Source: Icerya purchasi
Taxonomy: Eukaryota; Arthropoda; Insecta; Hemiptera; Monophlebidae
Reading direction: 5' to 3'
DNA length: 64,000 bases
Assembly (NCBI GenBank): GCA_039619475.1
Contig: CM077115.1
Span: 177,824,060-177,888,059, forward strand
Shown: positions 21,178 through 34,054 of the stretch, in pieces
How positions within the stretch are numbered: position 1 is the first letter of the stretch
Layout of the letters: each line of letters begins with the position of its first letter
Made by a program: the position numbers and the translations under genes
The notes under the pieces: model-generated
What the model was told of the DNA's origin: nothing
Databases searched by the model: none
Seen by the model: only the letters and a program-made list of their open reading frames with translations

Positions 21178-23435
21178 TGTAAGAATTAACAGCTAGAAAT
21201 GAAGAAAAATGTTAAACAAATCGGAACAGAAATTGCGTTGATTAGGGGCTGAACTATTTTACGACATGCGGTTGTTAGCATATTTCGGAATGTGGAACGG
21301 AAAAATTTATTAATACACGGAAAAAATTAAATTCCAGATAGGTATATATCTCTTATCGCGGCGAACTGAGAAATATTTAAATTCAATAAACGACTCCAGT
21401 ATATTCCATGTATGTTTTACGTCGCAGATGTATGCGTGAGATTTGCTTAAATGGGCCCACGTAGAGAGCTTTGTTTATTTAAGCGAAGGAGAAATGGAAA
21501 AATAATTTTTTGTAATTTACAACTTAAGGGTAGAGGTTTTATTATCGCAGAGAAGTTTTATTTATTTTAAAAATATTCGCCATTTATTGCACTATATGCA
21601 CTTTCGGAGTTTTTATTACTGTAATGGTAGGATTTAATGAGCTTAGAATTACGCGAACATAAATGCCCGTTGTCCCCGGTATGTATAAGACTCCCATGTG
21701 GTGGGTGGGGGGGCAGTATTAATGTTTCGGTCGATTGCGCAAACCGAACATTTTTTGTTGTTCATTTTTTTCCCCCGCGGTAATTAATTAAATTTTATTA
21801 TTTTAAATTGTCGCGTTTCGTTAATATTACTTTTTTTCTTTTTCAAGCGTCTATTTATGAAGCTTATTTGTTCGTTGATCGGCTGCACGAAACCTACCCT
21901 TTAAACCGTTCGTGATAATCCCGGATTTTTCCTAATATAATTAAAATATCTAGTTCTCCGCTTCGATCAGGAATTCGGGCTATAAAGCGACGAAGAAAAA
22001 ATGCAAAGGTCGATTATGTTTCATTTAGAAAAATGTTCAATTGTTAAATTCGGCTTTTATGAGCAAAGCGAGATTTTTATTTACAATGCGCACTGGTGTT
22101 TGTTAAGCCTCGTTAGAACCGTTTTAATTTTTTCCCACATGATGATAATCCGTGTTTGTAATTCCACATGCGCAGAGCTTTTCATAGAGCAATAATAATA
22201 TTTGGCTTACTGTTGGTTTAAAGTTTCACACATATTTGAATTAACTGATGAATGATTGCCATCATTTTTCCCGCTATTAATGAGCAACACTACTGCTGCT
22301 GTTGCCGCTGCTACAGCTGGCCCGAAAGCTTGCACACAAAGTGTTTTCAGAATAGCACTTTTCCCTTCTTCAAAATAACCTTCTGACTGTTTAAAAAAAA
22401 AAAAAAGGAAAGACAATAAAAGTAAAGATTTAGCTATTAATTTCTCCCTCTTTCTCTGTTTTCGAATGCTGCGTATAACTGAAGAGATCTTTTCATGAAA
22501 TTTCGCCATAGTAAAGTTTTTTCTTTTCCTTTTTAAATGCCGTGTTAGATTACAGAGGCTTTTACGCAGTTGCCTTGCTCGCGATGAGATATTATTAAAT
22601 TATTCCTTCCTTGCAAAGTCAGAAGAACACTTGTTAATGGCTGGGGAAATTTTTTCTCTTAATTTTTAAGTTCAACACACACACACACAACTACATACAC
22701 GTATATAATATATATATATATATATATATCATGTATAATGTATATATATATGATGCGTATAGTTGGAGAAAGTTGAAATATACACAACTGAGCTTTTAGT
22801 TAGGATTTATGTAAAAAAGGAAAAGGAAAGTTAGATACGCGGTGGTACATATTTCTTCAGCTTTCCATATTCTCTTTTCGTTCGAGGCCATTAAAAACCA
22901 TCGATCGTATTAATCGAAAAGGGAAAAAATAAAAATCTATCAATCGACTGTAATCATATATTATCTCGAAAAGAAAAAATGATAATAATCTTCCACATTC
23001 GGCCATTGCTAATTTAATATCGATGTCTTGCGAGAGCAGTGAAGTGGAATGTTGAATTATGTCAGAAATAAACTGGCCAATTTATTAATCCCTTCTTTCA
23101 TTTTTGTCTCTAATAGTTATATTATTTGCTATTTGCTTTATAAATATTTGATTAAATACGGTTATTTAACATTTGATCGATATTATTTCCGTTCCAGTGC
23201 ATCTGACCATGATGAATCGAAGAAGTAGAAAAACGGTGTGTATTCCAATGACATTTGAAAGTACGACATCACGTAAAAATAATAAGAAATGTAAATTGCT
23301 AAGATTTAAACAATATATTAAATTACGAAATTATTGTAACAGAAAAAACATTTAGAAACAAGAAGTTTTTAATTGTTTCGTAAATCACACACATTCCGTA
23401 TAATCATGGTAATAATAATTAAAGTTTACAATGAA
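21178..23435. other. Intergenic with repeat-array remnant
   Basis: The first 130 bp (GGGGCTGAACTATTTTACGAC near 21247) resemble the array broken by the MITE. Beyond it I recognise no gene. Frames at 22001-22195 (+) and 22207-22509 (-) are unassigned. Confidence 0.4.
22675..22792. repeat. Compound (CA)n/(TA)n microsatellite
   Basis: An ACACAC tract is followed by long TA tracts with short interruptions. Confidence 0.9.
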
Positions 23436-24125
23436 ATTCCGTGAGTGCCATCCAGGCCATCTCCTATCCTCTTCCCGATCATTCTCGAGACTTTATTACT
23501 CTCCGTATACGTTCTCTTATTCGGATTCTTTCTTCTCTTCGTGCGATCCACATTGATTTGCTGTGGGTTCCTGACCAGTCTGGCATCTCTGATAGTGAGG
23601 CGGCTAATTCTTTGGCTCCTGCTGCTGCTTCTTCTTCCTTCTTCTTCAAAAAAGTCTCGTCTTCTAATCTCTTGCCGCTGTGTAAATGTTTCCATTTCAG
23701 ATTTGGATCGAATGTGTATACACTTCTTCTTCTTTTTCTAATAATCACTCCTTTTATCTGTCTGTTCAACCTAGTCTTCTTTTCAATCCATGATTCCGCT
23801 TCACTTCCACGCTTTGTTGTTGTCCCCATTATGCGTTTCTGTTTTAATCATTCCTCGCTGCCTTCCTCCCGCTTTCGCTTGTGACGCTAATCATCTCTTT
23901 CGGTGGAGCGTCCGGCTCTGCACTCCGATTTGCTTAGATTTGGGTTCCAAACTCCTTATTGTGCGCTTTGTTATATCCTATCTTTTCCTTCTACACTTAT
24001 TATCCTCGCCATTGTTATCTTCCGATTAACGATATCCGATCGTCTTATTACGTAACTTTTCTTTTTCATTTTTAATTGTTTCTGGGTGACATTGGTTGAC
24101 AAGGCCATTAAAAAAAAAAAAAAAA
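23436..24125 (+). mobile_element. I/LOA-type LINE fragment: RNase H end and 3' tail
   Basis: The frame reads AIQAISYPLPDHS..., then RAIHIDLLWVPDQSGISDSE and AANSLA. This is the RNase H signature in which W-V-P-x-H-x-G-I-x-G-N-E is followed by A-D-x-L-A; here the His and Gly are already mutated. The downstream part matches the C-terminal region of the 30-31 kb copy (VQPSL...). The 3' end has AATTGTTTCTGGGT, then GGTTGACAAGGCC and an A-run from about 24109. It is pyrimidine-rich on the sense strand and full of stops. RT and endonuclease are absent. Confidence 0.65.
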
Positions 24126-25309
24126 AAGAAAAAAAGAAAACGAAAACGCAATCGCAGCTGTGTATTTGTGCGGAGCGTAGAACATTTGACGCTATTTGGA
24201 AATAGATTATTTATAAATGTAAAGTAATATGTAGTATTAAATTAATATAATTCAGTGTTTCCTAAGAACTCTGTGAGTTCACTGGTGACTGCTATTGGTC
24301 CTTCTAGCGTATCAATTCGAATTCTGAATATTTTGATTGAATTTAATTGTGCTTCACGGTAAGTTCTAAAAGTTGATCATTATGCGTTATTTGGCAGATG
24401 ACTTCGATTTGGGCTCTGGAAGTATTTCTTGAAGCTTTTGATAGTTGTAGAAAAAGTTTTGTTGGGTTCAGTTTGTCGTCATCAAGCGCAGATCTGAGGT
24501 CATGGTCATGCCCCCCCCCCCAAAAAAAACAAAACGAATATAACTTTTTTTCGAAATTGTAACTTAGATTCTTACTTCAAATCTTACACTAAGATGAAAG
24601 AACGGCGTGAATGAAGACCAGAGATTTTTATGTAATTTGTTACTTTTGAAAACATATTTTTGTTTTAATGAGTAACGTAAATATTCTTCAATTGGATATT
24701 GTTAATCATGGTTTTGTTTAATGTAAGTTCAATCAATTATTCAACATAATATTGAATGATATTATTTTTTGATTGAGAATATTAATATTCGAAGAAAATT
24801 AATTCAATTATTAACTGAATAAAATTATGTTTAATAGTTATGCAAATAATTAACAAATGATTTCTTAAAGTTCTTTATTAACTTTTATTTTCATTACATT
24901 TATTTATTTTCGTATTTTCAGTTGTATCATTCTAATATTTAATTTATTATAAAATCTGTTTTTTTTTCATTCAAATTCTTAATTTGAAAGTTTTTCAAGA
25001 ATAATTATAAATTTTTTTTTTCAAGATTGATACTTTTTTATAATTACGTAATTTAAATAATCCGAATTTCATAACCAAAAATATTTTTCATATTTATAAG
25101 TTATTACAAATTTTAAGAAAACAAAATTTTTTACTAATTTGAGAAAGTTAAAAAATTTTTGTCATTCGCAAAAACAAAGAATAGAAGATTGTAATTTATC
25201 ATTTAACATTATATAAAGTTTTTAATGTACATATATATTATTATTTTTTTTCTAAGCTGTATAATTGTCTTTCAGTTTATTTTTTCCTATCACTACATTT
25301 CTTCTCCGA
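24126..25309. other. Intergenic, very AT-rich
   Basis: No gene is found. A C-run lies at 24511-24520. The part from about 24630 to 25250 is extremely AT-rich, but I could not match it to a mitochondrial gene. Confidence 0.4.
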
Positions 25310-25735
25310 AGCATAAAAACAACCACGGAGCCTTGGTGGCCCACAGACGGAGTTTCCCGCAGAGATTTTTCTGTCCTGACTCGTCTCCGAATAGGACATA
25401 CAACCCTCTCGCACAGCTACATATTCACGAACCAGGTACCCCCAAATGTCTGCCCCTTTTGCAGTCAATCGAGCACCCCATCCACCTATCACCTACTTCT
25501 CAAATGTCCCTCATTTGCAGTACCACGATCCATTCACTTCACCACTTCCTCTAGTTCTAAGATACTGTCAAATGCTCCGCCCGCGGTCGCAGCTGTATTA
25601 GCTTTCATGCGAAGCAGCGATCTGTACTATCGCGTTTAATCCCCTTAAGTAGGCTCCATGTACTGTAATAGCCCCAGTAGTTAAATACGGCACATGGAAA
25701 CCCTCATACACACTCTTATAAAAAAAAAAAAATTA
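25310..25735 (+). mobile_element. I-like LINE fragment: ORF2 C-terminal His/Cys block and tail
   Basis: The frame reads TEPWWPTDGVSRRDF, LTRLRIGHTTLSHSY, then CPFCSQ...HLLLKCPSF and stops at 25637-25639. R-L-R-I-G-H-T-x-L-(S/T)-H followed by C-x2-C...H...C is the usual C-terminus of ORF2 in I/Jockey-type elements after RNase H. A short 3' UTR ends in an A-run at about 25721-25732. It is the same kind of element as the minus-strand copy at 41.6-42.3 kb (shared EPW, RLR.GHT.LSH, CPFC). It is a strong 5' truncation. Confidence 0.7.
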
Positions 25736-28700
25736 TCGTACGAAAATATATTTCTTTTTTTATTATTTATAATATGTTTTGAGAATTCTTCGGTATCGAA
25801 TCAAATGGTTTTCGGCGAGTTTATTAACTTCCAATTATCTATTCATTTCCGAATGGCATCGATACGGTTATTATGCTTGTGCCGGGATATTTAAAAACCG
25901 TTTTTTCCCGCAATACTTGTGATATTAACGAAGGTGAATAAAATAGAAAAACAACTCGAAAAACGGCCGTATTAAAAAACCCGTACGTTTTCACACCGTT
26001 ACACGATAGAATCATGGTTACGTTTTTGAGCGCAATAATAACCGACTAGAAAATAAGCGTAACTGCCGCGGATTCCAAAATACGAAAATTTGCAACGACT
26101 TCCAGTTCAAAACACGCTAGGAAACGATAAAATGAATAAAACTAAAAACAGTTCCCTTAAAAGATGAACAAAACTCTGTTCTTTCTGTGGCTTCGGTTTC
26201 CTGTAATCTGTAACGTTATGCTGGGTCGTTGCAACTTGCTCAAGGTGTATTAATTTAGAAGAAGCGTTAAATGGCACATTTAATGAAGATGGACTGTTCC
26301 AGATTAATTATCAGGTCGCTGACTAAACCGTTGTACAACGGGAGCCACACCCTCTGCACGAAAGAAATAAAATATTTCGGTAGGAACGTGCAAGAAATGC
26401 GGAATTAGAGCTTTCACTGTAAATGTGTACTGGACTTTTTCAATTTCCGGAAAAAAGCAAAAAACCGGAATGAAAAGTAAATTTCGCGCGTCGTGGGTCT
26501 CACCACACCGCCAGTCTTTGTGTCAGATTAGACAAGCGCCAAATCGAAGGAAAAACCGAAGAACTCGAATCTGAAAAAGTTGAACACTGAAAATGATAAT
26601 TATGTGCGGTCTGTCAGAGTTGAAGGAAACGCCGGAAAATTAAGTAGTTTTAGGTTTACTTTTTAAATCGAAAAAATAAGAAAACAAAAACAATTACAGT
26701 ATTAAATATTCAAACGTCTGTCCAATCGCTTGAAGTTCCGAATTGTGAAAAGGCGTATTTATAACGTAACGTTTTTTGATCTACGAAAAATTTGGAGCCT
26801 TTTTTTTTTTTTTTTTAGTTTTAAAAATATTGAAAAAACTCTGCGTCATAAAATACGTTCTTGTTATAAAATACGCTCTTTTCAAAAAAAAATCCTTTGG
26901 ATATTACATAAATCTGACTCTTCAGCGAGTACGCGGTTTCCAAAGTGTATAGCGGAGTTTGTTTAATTAAAACGGTCGATATCAATTAAGAATTACACGA
27001 CAAGAAGTTAGAGTACCGAGTATGTAAAATGTGAAAATACTACATTGTTTTTAGATGAATAACCAAATGTGTGCGAATTTCTTTAATTTTGTATTGATAA
27101 AATTGAAAAAAAAAAAAAATAAATAAATAAAAGCGAAAATGAATAAGATTACATTTTAAATGATATCATATCCGTATGGAAGATGGTTTTTTATAGATTA
27201 CTGTAATTTAGTAAAAATAAATAGTCAAATTAAAAAAAAAAAAAAAAAAAAAATAGAACTATAAGAAAACATACAAATCCGCCCAAAAAAGAAGTTGTTG
27301 ATGAAAAAAAAAAAAAAAAAAAAAATCAATGACGAAATTAATTAAAAATAGTTTTGTAGTTATTGGAATTTTGATTTTGTTTCGTATTCATAAAGGAAGT
27401 AAAAGAACCCCTGAGAGAACTAGAAATATGTATAGGTGAGGTAGGATTACTGAGCCGAAGAAGGAGTTTAAAATATTGTGCTTAGGATTAGAACACATTC
27501 TCTCGGTATACAAATCGTTATGTTATAAAATTATCATATAGCGATATTGAAGGGAACAGAATGGCGATGGAGAGTGAGTTACTGAACAGTAGAAAGTAAA
27601 AAACCGAATTAAATACAGAATTGAAGAAGATAATTGTAACGAAGTTCGATTTACACGTACGTAATACAAAAATGTGGGGATAGTCTTAATATATTCAACA
27701 AAATTGATATTTGAAGCTGCTAAATGTGCTAGGTAATCGATTTTTTCCTTTTTTCTTAACTTTATTATTATTATTATCTTTTTACTGCATCTAAAAAGAA
27801 GTTTCACCGCTGATCTATTGTTCTAATTGTACACTTTCCTTTATTATAAGGTACAAGAGTGTTGTCGATTAATACAGCTCCCGATCACGTCAAAATTGCT
27901 TTGTTTTTTCTATCTACTCCTTTCTTTACTTCAAAAAAGGTCTTCTCAAGGTTTTCCTAGCATCGATCAAAGTCGTAAATCCCTACCAGCGACAGGCACT
28001 ACACAACTATTTCATGACGTTGTCGCGTTTAGCAGATAACAGTAGTTTTCAGTTTAACGGATGATATTTGAATAATGATGGCGAGATAATCGACCTGATT
28101 CTTATTCAGGCATTGTACGGGGACGTTAGAGAATTTTCCAGTCATTAAAATTACTCCGCGTGATTTATACCGACAGCAGAACACAGTGGTGTTAAATTGT
28201 TCGGAAATCTGCATTCCAGCATTTGAAACTCGAAACTATTTTTAAATATGGAGAAAAGTCTTTTAAAGAATTCGAAAACTGAATAACAGAGATAATTGGA
28301 AAAGCAAAGGGGAACTAATTTGAGGAAAAAAGCGAATCCCGTCTGTGACGTGAACTTTAATTTTATAATTCGTCAATGGTCCGTTAAAACATTCATTCGA
28401 CTTTACACTTTTAATTATAAATTTTTTTTTTGTGTAAACCGTACATTTCGAATTCTCTTCACTTGTATAAAAATCGTCTACACCGGGACAGTGTTGGGCG
28501 TGTCGGCTAGGCCGTCATACAATTGTTTTAATGAATTTTTAACTGGGTTCCTTGGAAATAAGTCGATAACGGAAACTGTCTTAATAGTCGCTACGGTTTG
28601 CGTGACAAAATATTTCATTTCAGTAAAATCCCATCGCGGTATGTGCACGAACCGAACATTTGTATATCGCTAATTGTGTTTTCAGGACTGCAAACAACGC

Positions 28701-28907
28701 TAAAGGACAGTATCGCGTTTAAACTCGCTTGTCCGGTAATATAATTTATAGAACAATTTGAGATATACTTACTGTGTAAAGTCAAAATTAATAAAAAGAA
28801 ATCTGTAAAATCTTTTTCCTCATATAATTGTAAGATTTTGTATTTGCAAATTGGTCTCCATTACCCTGCTGATTTTCCCATGATAATTAAGAAAAGGCAA
28901 AGTAATG
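25736..28907. other. Intergenic with several A-runs
   Basis: No gene is recognised. A-runs at about 27106-27118, 27231-27253 and 27304-27324 could be tails of unrecognised retroposed fragments. Frames at 27523-27807 (-) and 28296-28673 (+, 125 codons) show no known domain. Confidence 0.4.
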
Positions 28908-28959
28908 ATACATACATACATACATACATACATACATACATACATACATACATACATAC
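28908..28959. repeat. (CATA)n microsatellite
   Basis: About thirteen uninterrupted tetranucleotide units. It has no spacers and so is not a CRISPR array. Confidence 0.95.
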
Positions 28960-29735
28960 GGGAAGTTACCTTGTAAGCGTAACTTAATTACCTTGAGAGA
29001 AGGTGATGTGTGGGCAGTATGTTTTAAAAAAAGTTTACATTTACATTTTTTTTCTTCTTCTTTTGATCGGTTAGATCAGTGCTGGGGTGTATATATTATG
29101 CATGGAATTGCTTTGTTTTTTAACGTGATGTAGTTCAATCAGTTCATTCCATCATCTAAAAAGAAAAAAACCTAAATCCGTAAACAGAACACTCATATGA
29201 TTTTGGCGATACTATCACTTTATTCGACATAGCGGTAATAATTATTCTAATTCATGCTTCGAAATTTTCTGTACACATCGATGTCGTACTTCTCACGCAA
29301 AAATCATGTTCTTTCGGGGTAACGTAACAATCTGTACATTTCGCGAATGTTTCGAACGAAAACAATATTTTCGAATTTACTTCGGTAATGACTGATGATA
29401 ATGATAAGAGGGAAAATAAATTGTAAACATGAAAACAAAAGCAATATAGACACTAAATAAAATACGCTAGAAACGTTTCCGTACGCATATCAATCTAAAT
29501 GTTTATTTATATTTATAATTTTTCATTATTTTTATGAACGAATTAGCAAACAGGATGTCTAGGACATTTCAATGTCATAGAATGGGTAGCGAAAAGTGAA
29601 AAATTATTTCCAACTTTTAGCTTAATCTGTGCTTAAACTTGTTTCAGTGTGATGACGACATTATCATAGTTCCAAGTCGGAACGAAAGCGCGACCGGAAG
29701 GAACCCATAAAAGAAAAAAATCGATAATTAAATTA
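28960..29735. other. Intergenic, nothing recognised
   Basis: No coding signal or repeat structure is recognised. Confidence 0.4.
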
Positions 29736-32190
29736 TCGGTGCTGCCTGTTCAACCTGAATCTTCTAATTCGTCGTTTCTGTTTCTTCCCCACTTTGTCGT
29801 TTTCTCATTATTGAGCTGTGTTTTGCCATATTCTTTTCAGTTTCGCTTTTTATTATCTTCCTCCAAACACATTGTCCTCTTCATTCAAGCGATACAACTG
29901 CCTGAAACGTTGTCTCCCTCGGAAAGATTGCTTCCGCTATCTCGGCGCTTTCCTTAACAGTCTCGTTTATCCTTCTGCGAACATACTAATTTTCTCTCCA
30001 GCTCGGCTCTTAAAAAACTGAATAAAGCCCTTTCCTCCAAAAAATGGGGAGGCGACTCTTCACCTTCTTTTTTTCATTTACAAATCCATCATGTGTTCTA
30101 AATCTGATTACTGCTCCTTTTGGGTCTGCCTCAAAATCCCTTCTTTCTAAATTGGATATAATTCAGAATTCTCCCCTTCGTCTCCAGCTCAGTGCTCTAA
30201 AATCTTCTCCGATACCAGTAATTCTTGCTGAATCGAATACGCCTCCCCTTTTCATCCGCAGGTCTTATTTGGGCTATCGATCTAAGCGTCTACAGTTGAC
30301 TCCTTTTAATCTTATCCTTTCCTACCTCACTATTTCGCAAAATTAACATTTTACTCCTAAGAAAATCCCTGTTCTGGCTCATATTTCGTCACGTCTAAGC
30401 TCTTTCACACCTCCAACGACCTTTCTTATTTCTCTTTAAATTTCGCTGAGCTTTCTCATCCTCCCATTGTATCCTGTCTCTCTGCTGCCTCCGAGTCCCA
30501 ATTCACTAGTTTTCCAAGAATTTCATGGTGTCATTAATTCCCTTTTTCCCTCTGATAAGACCATCTTTACGGATGGTTGTGTCGAGTGGAGTTGGAGCCT
30601 CCTATATTCTACCGGCCACCAATGTCTTTGAACCCTTTCGACTTCCTTCTTTCTGTGCCATTCTTACCGCTCAACTAATGGGGATCCCACACATTACATT
30701 ATTAATGTTTCCTCACAAAGCTCTGTTCCCAATGACTTGATCATCTCCGACTCCATATGTGAGCTTCAAGAAGTTTCTTCAAAATATTCGTGCTTGCTCT
30801 TGCGACTTTGTCACACTTCGTATATGTTCTCTATAATCTTCTTGCAAAACATTCCAGTCGTATCGATCTGCTCTGGGTCCCTGGTCACAAGGGAATAAAA
30901 GGTAACAAATTGACAGATTCGCTTGCCCGGGTTACTCCTGCCTCCTTCTTGCTAAGATTCCTGTTTCCAACCTGCTTCCGCCTATGTAAAACTTTCATTC
31001 TAGACTCTGGTCATATATTTATGTTCCCTCCTTCTCCAACAAACAGTCCCATTACCTGTTCGTCCAGCCGAATCTTCCTGCTTCCCCTAAGTTTTACGAC
31101 TTCGCTTCATTTCGTCGTTCTGCTGTTGTGTCTATTGTTCGTCTTAACCACCGTCTTTTACAATTCAACACGTTTTCGTTTTCTTTTGTCTATCTCCCCA
31201 AACTGTCCTCTTCATCCCACTTATGAGAGGCTATTTGTGATCCTAATCATATCTTTTTCGAATGCCTCTCGGCGGAACGTGCTATCCTTTATTCTCATTT
31301 ACTATCTCTCGGGCTTCCTTTATTGTGTCTCCTATATCCTGTCATTTCCTTCGTTGTTCATTGTTTCAGTTCTTTCTACATTCATTCTACGTTTTCTCTT
31401 TCCTTAACAATTGTTTTTTTTATCTATCCGTTCAACCTAGTCTTCCTGCCAATCGGTGGTTCTCTTTGTTTCCTTCACTCCGTCGTTCTGTTGTTGTCTC
31501 CGTTATTCGCTTTCGTTCTTAAGCCATAATCTATTATCTTTCTGCCGTTTTCGTTTTTCGTTAGTTGCCTCTCCAATATTGTCCTCCCCACTCAAAGGAA
31601 AAGCGTGTTTGCGATGCGGATCATATGTTTGTTAAGTGTTGATTTCTTTCTGCTGAGTGTTTTGCTTTCTATTCCATTTTATTGATACTCGGTCTTCCTA
31701 CTCCATATTGCGCCTCTTATGTCCTATCCTTTCCCTCTTCACAGATTGTTTCTATTATATTGATTACTTCCTCCTAACAACATTTGATATCGTATCAAGA
31801 TAAAATTGACTCCTTCCTATTCTAATTGTTTCTGGGTAAAGGTCCCCGGTTGACGAGCCCAAAAAAAAAACCATTCATTCTGTCAATCTCTGATCGTGTC
31901 CGTGTTTAAGTAACCATTCTTCCTTCGTATTGTTTCTGAGTGGAGGTTCTTTGTCGATGTGATGGAAAAAAAAAAAAAAGTGCTCATTTTTCTGTTTTGA
32001 ACGCTCTACTCCGTACTCTGTTCGCTGAGGTTTTTATTTCTTATAGCGCATCGCATGTCTCGTTCGTTCTATCCAGTGTATTTAAACAAAACCTGATATC
32101 GTTTTAACATATAACCTCTCTTAATTGTTTTTAGCCAAAATCTGGTTGACGAAAGCAAAAAAAAAAGAAAGGTACAAAAAAAAAGAAAAA
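29736..32190 (+). mobile_element. I/LOA-type LINE, decayed ORF2 with repeated 3' ends
   Basis: The fragment starts after the RT core. SFKRYNCLKR and RYLGAFLNS lie near 29890-29960. The thumb region has SASKSLLSKLDIIQNSPLRL and SPIPVILAESNTPPL at about 30125-30250. RNase H remnants follow: a mutated TDG start near 30555, GVGASYILPA, and IDLLWVPGHKGI.GN..TDSLA near 30855-30935. The terminal His/Cys block DPNHIFFECLSAER is near 31230-31275. The C-terminal block is then duplicated, and three A-rich 3' ends follow one another at about 31861, 31966 and 32158. Many frameshifts and stops are present. It is the largest copy of the family seen at 3.5 and 23.4 kb. Confidence 0.7.
31040..31760 (+). repeat. 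Tandem duplication of the LINE C-terminal block (about 390 bp units)
   Basis: The block at 31060-31150 (VQPNLPA... and FRRSAVVSIVR) is repeated at 31432-31515 (VQPSLPANRWF... and LRRSVVVSVIR). The His/Cys segment at 31225-31275 is repeated, more decayed, near 31612-31660 (GCGGATCATATG...). This is a local duplication or two nested copies. I cannot tell which. Confidence 0.55.
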
Positions 32191-33188
32191 GCTGCCAGCT
32201 ATTTGGTTGCTACGAGCACAACATAAAAAACATGTGACAGCCAAACCAACTAGAGATCTCACGCAATAACGAGGAAAAATCGGAAAAAAGCGAAAAAAAT
32301 AAAATAAAAATAAAAAAAGAAGGTTAAAATTCTGTCCGAAATAATTTACCATTTGAGAGCGTTCTCTACTGGAGTCAGTCTGTGGGCAAGTAGAATTGTT
32401 CGGATATACGATTTTATGGCCGATTTTAGTTTTCACTGAAAGTAACACGTGTTATGTTAGCCTTTTGCAGTGTGGCGTACCCAGAAGCGATCAATTAGGC
32501 GGGAGATTCAGTCATAATTGATAATCGGTAGTAGTTGATTACTAATCTCGAAATGGATACCGCGCGTACCTTGAGGTGAAAATATAATGACAGCTGCACA
32601 ATGGGTAATTTTTTCACAAGTTCAATTTTTCGAATTTGTCGCGTCGCTTTTAGAAGCTTTGCCGTCGTGCCTTACATTTTTAAACTTTTCCATCAAAATT
32701 TTCGAAAAAAATAAACCGAAACTAAAGAAAATAAATAAAATTAGGGTTTCGTTTTTTAAATCTTGCTTACTTTTGTTCGTAGTCAAAAGTGCATTTAGAA
32801 GTGAATTTCTTTATTTTAAAACAAAACTGCATTCATGTAAAAGAAGATGCAACACAGTAAACGAGAGGCGTGTGTAGTTAAATGCGCGCCGATCATCAAC
32901 TCGCTTGAAATTGAACGGCGTTGTTTTTTAAAGTACAAAAACATATATATTAAAGCGATAAAAAGGTATCATCATTTTGAATATTTGAGCATGTATACGG
33001 TATTGAATAGTTTTAATAATTTAAATAACGTTTAAGTTTGCTGTGGTTATTCATAAACTACATCTAATTTTGCGTAAATACGTTTAATTGCTTTACATAA
33101 ACGCGATAAAGTTGAAAAATTTCGATGGGACTTTTCACGTCGCAAAAATTACTACGTCATTTTCGGAAATAATAGTATGGAAGACGTT
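32191..33188. other. Intergenic, nothing recognised
   Basis: Frames at 32131-32448 (-) and 32587-32877 (+) carry no known domain. The region is AT-rich. Confidence 0.4.
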
Positions 33189-33610
33189 TTTTGAAGTAAA
33201 ACTTTTTATTGCGCGGTAGGGAAAAATTTTGGTATGGTAGTAAAAAATTTTTGTTACGCGTTACGCGTTAAACATAAGGTAGGTATGTATTTGTGTGTAT
33301 GTGTAAGTATGTATGAGTGTCAAAATTAAAGTTATAAAATGTATTATATGGTTAAAATGGAAAAGGAAATATTTTATATTTGGTTAAAATGGAATAGGAA
33401 ATATTTTATATTATGCAAAATTTTACTACCTAAATAATAAAACCGTAATAATTGTTTATATTTGAAGTGACACTTCTTATGGCACGGTAGAGAAAAATTT
33501 TCGTTACGCGTTACGCGTTAAACATAAGGTAGGTATGTATTTGTGTGCATGTGTAAGTATGTATAAATGTCTGTCTGGGTCTAGTAGTATATCAAAATGA
33601 GTAAATGTAT
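33189..33610 (+). repeat. Local duplication with TTACGCGTTACGCGTTA core, spacing about 250-270 bp
   Basis: The sequence GTTACGCGTTACGCGTTAAA with its following AAGGTAGGTATGTAT segment occurs near 33253 and again near 33501. It is preceded in both cases by GAAGT.A.ACTT.TT.TTG.GCGGTAG-like sequence. The second unit lacks about 21 nt. This is a recent local duplication of unknown origin; the palindromic core could be a transposon end. Confidence 0.7.
33349..33412 (+). repeat. 32-bp unit repeated twice in tandem
   Basis: TGGTTAAAATGGAAAAGGAA and 12 further bases repeat once immediately, with a single change. Confidence 0.85.
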
Positions 33611-34054
33611 AAAGTATTTATACTACGGGACTTCGTATAGTATATAGTTTATGAGCATTCTCATATACATATATATATATATATATTAATTACAACGTAA
33701 TTCTTAGGCTACCCCCCATTCGAAAAAATGTCCCAAAAAAATGTCCCAATTTTATGTAACGTTTGTTATATTTTGTAGGATTTTTGTTATTGTTATTTAA
33801 AAAATGTCACAATTTTATGTAATGAAATATGTAACGAAAAATGTAACGAAAAAATGTCTTAATTTTATGTATATAACGGAAGTTAAATGTTAGAATAGGA
33901 TTTTTGTGGTTATGTTATTTTTTGTGTGTGTTGATGCCAGTAAGAATTACTTTGTAAATTTTGATCATTTTATACAAAGTATAGAAGAGAAAGAGACAGA
34001 AATGAAAGCAAGAGGGATCGAGGGGCACAGCCCCTTGCGAGGCCAAAATGGCCG

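Noticed and set aside
23479..23829. Minus-strand charged frame of 116 codons (KR/E-rich)
   Set aside because: It is the shadow of the pyrimidine-rich LINE fragment on the plus strand.
24630..25250. Nuclear copy of mitochondrial DNA
   Set aside because: Base composition is suggestive, but no mitochondrial protein, rRNA or tRNA segment could be recognised.
28908..28959. Regular repeat that could suggest a CRISPR-like array
   Set aside because: It is a pure CATA microsatellite without spacers, in a eukaryotic context.
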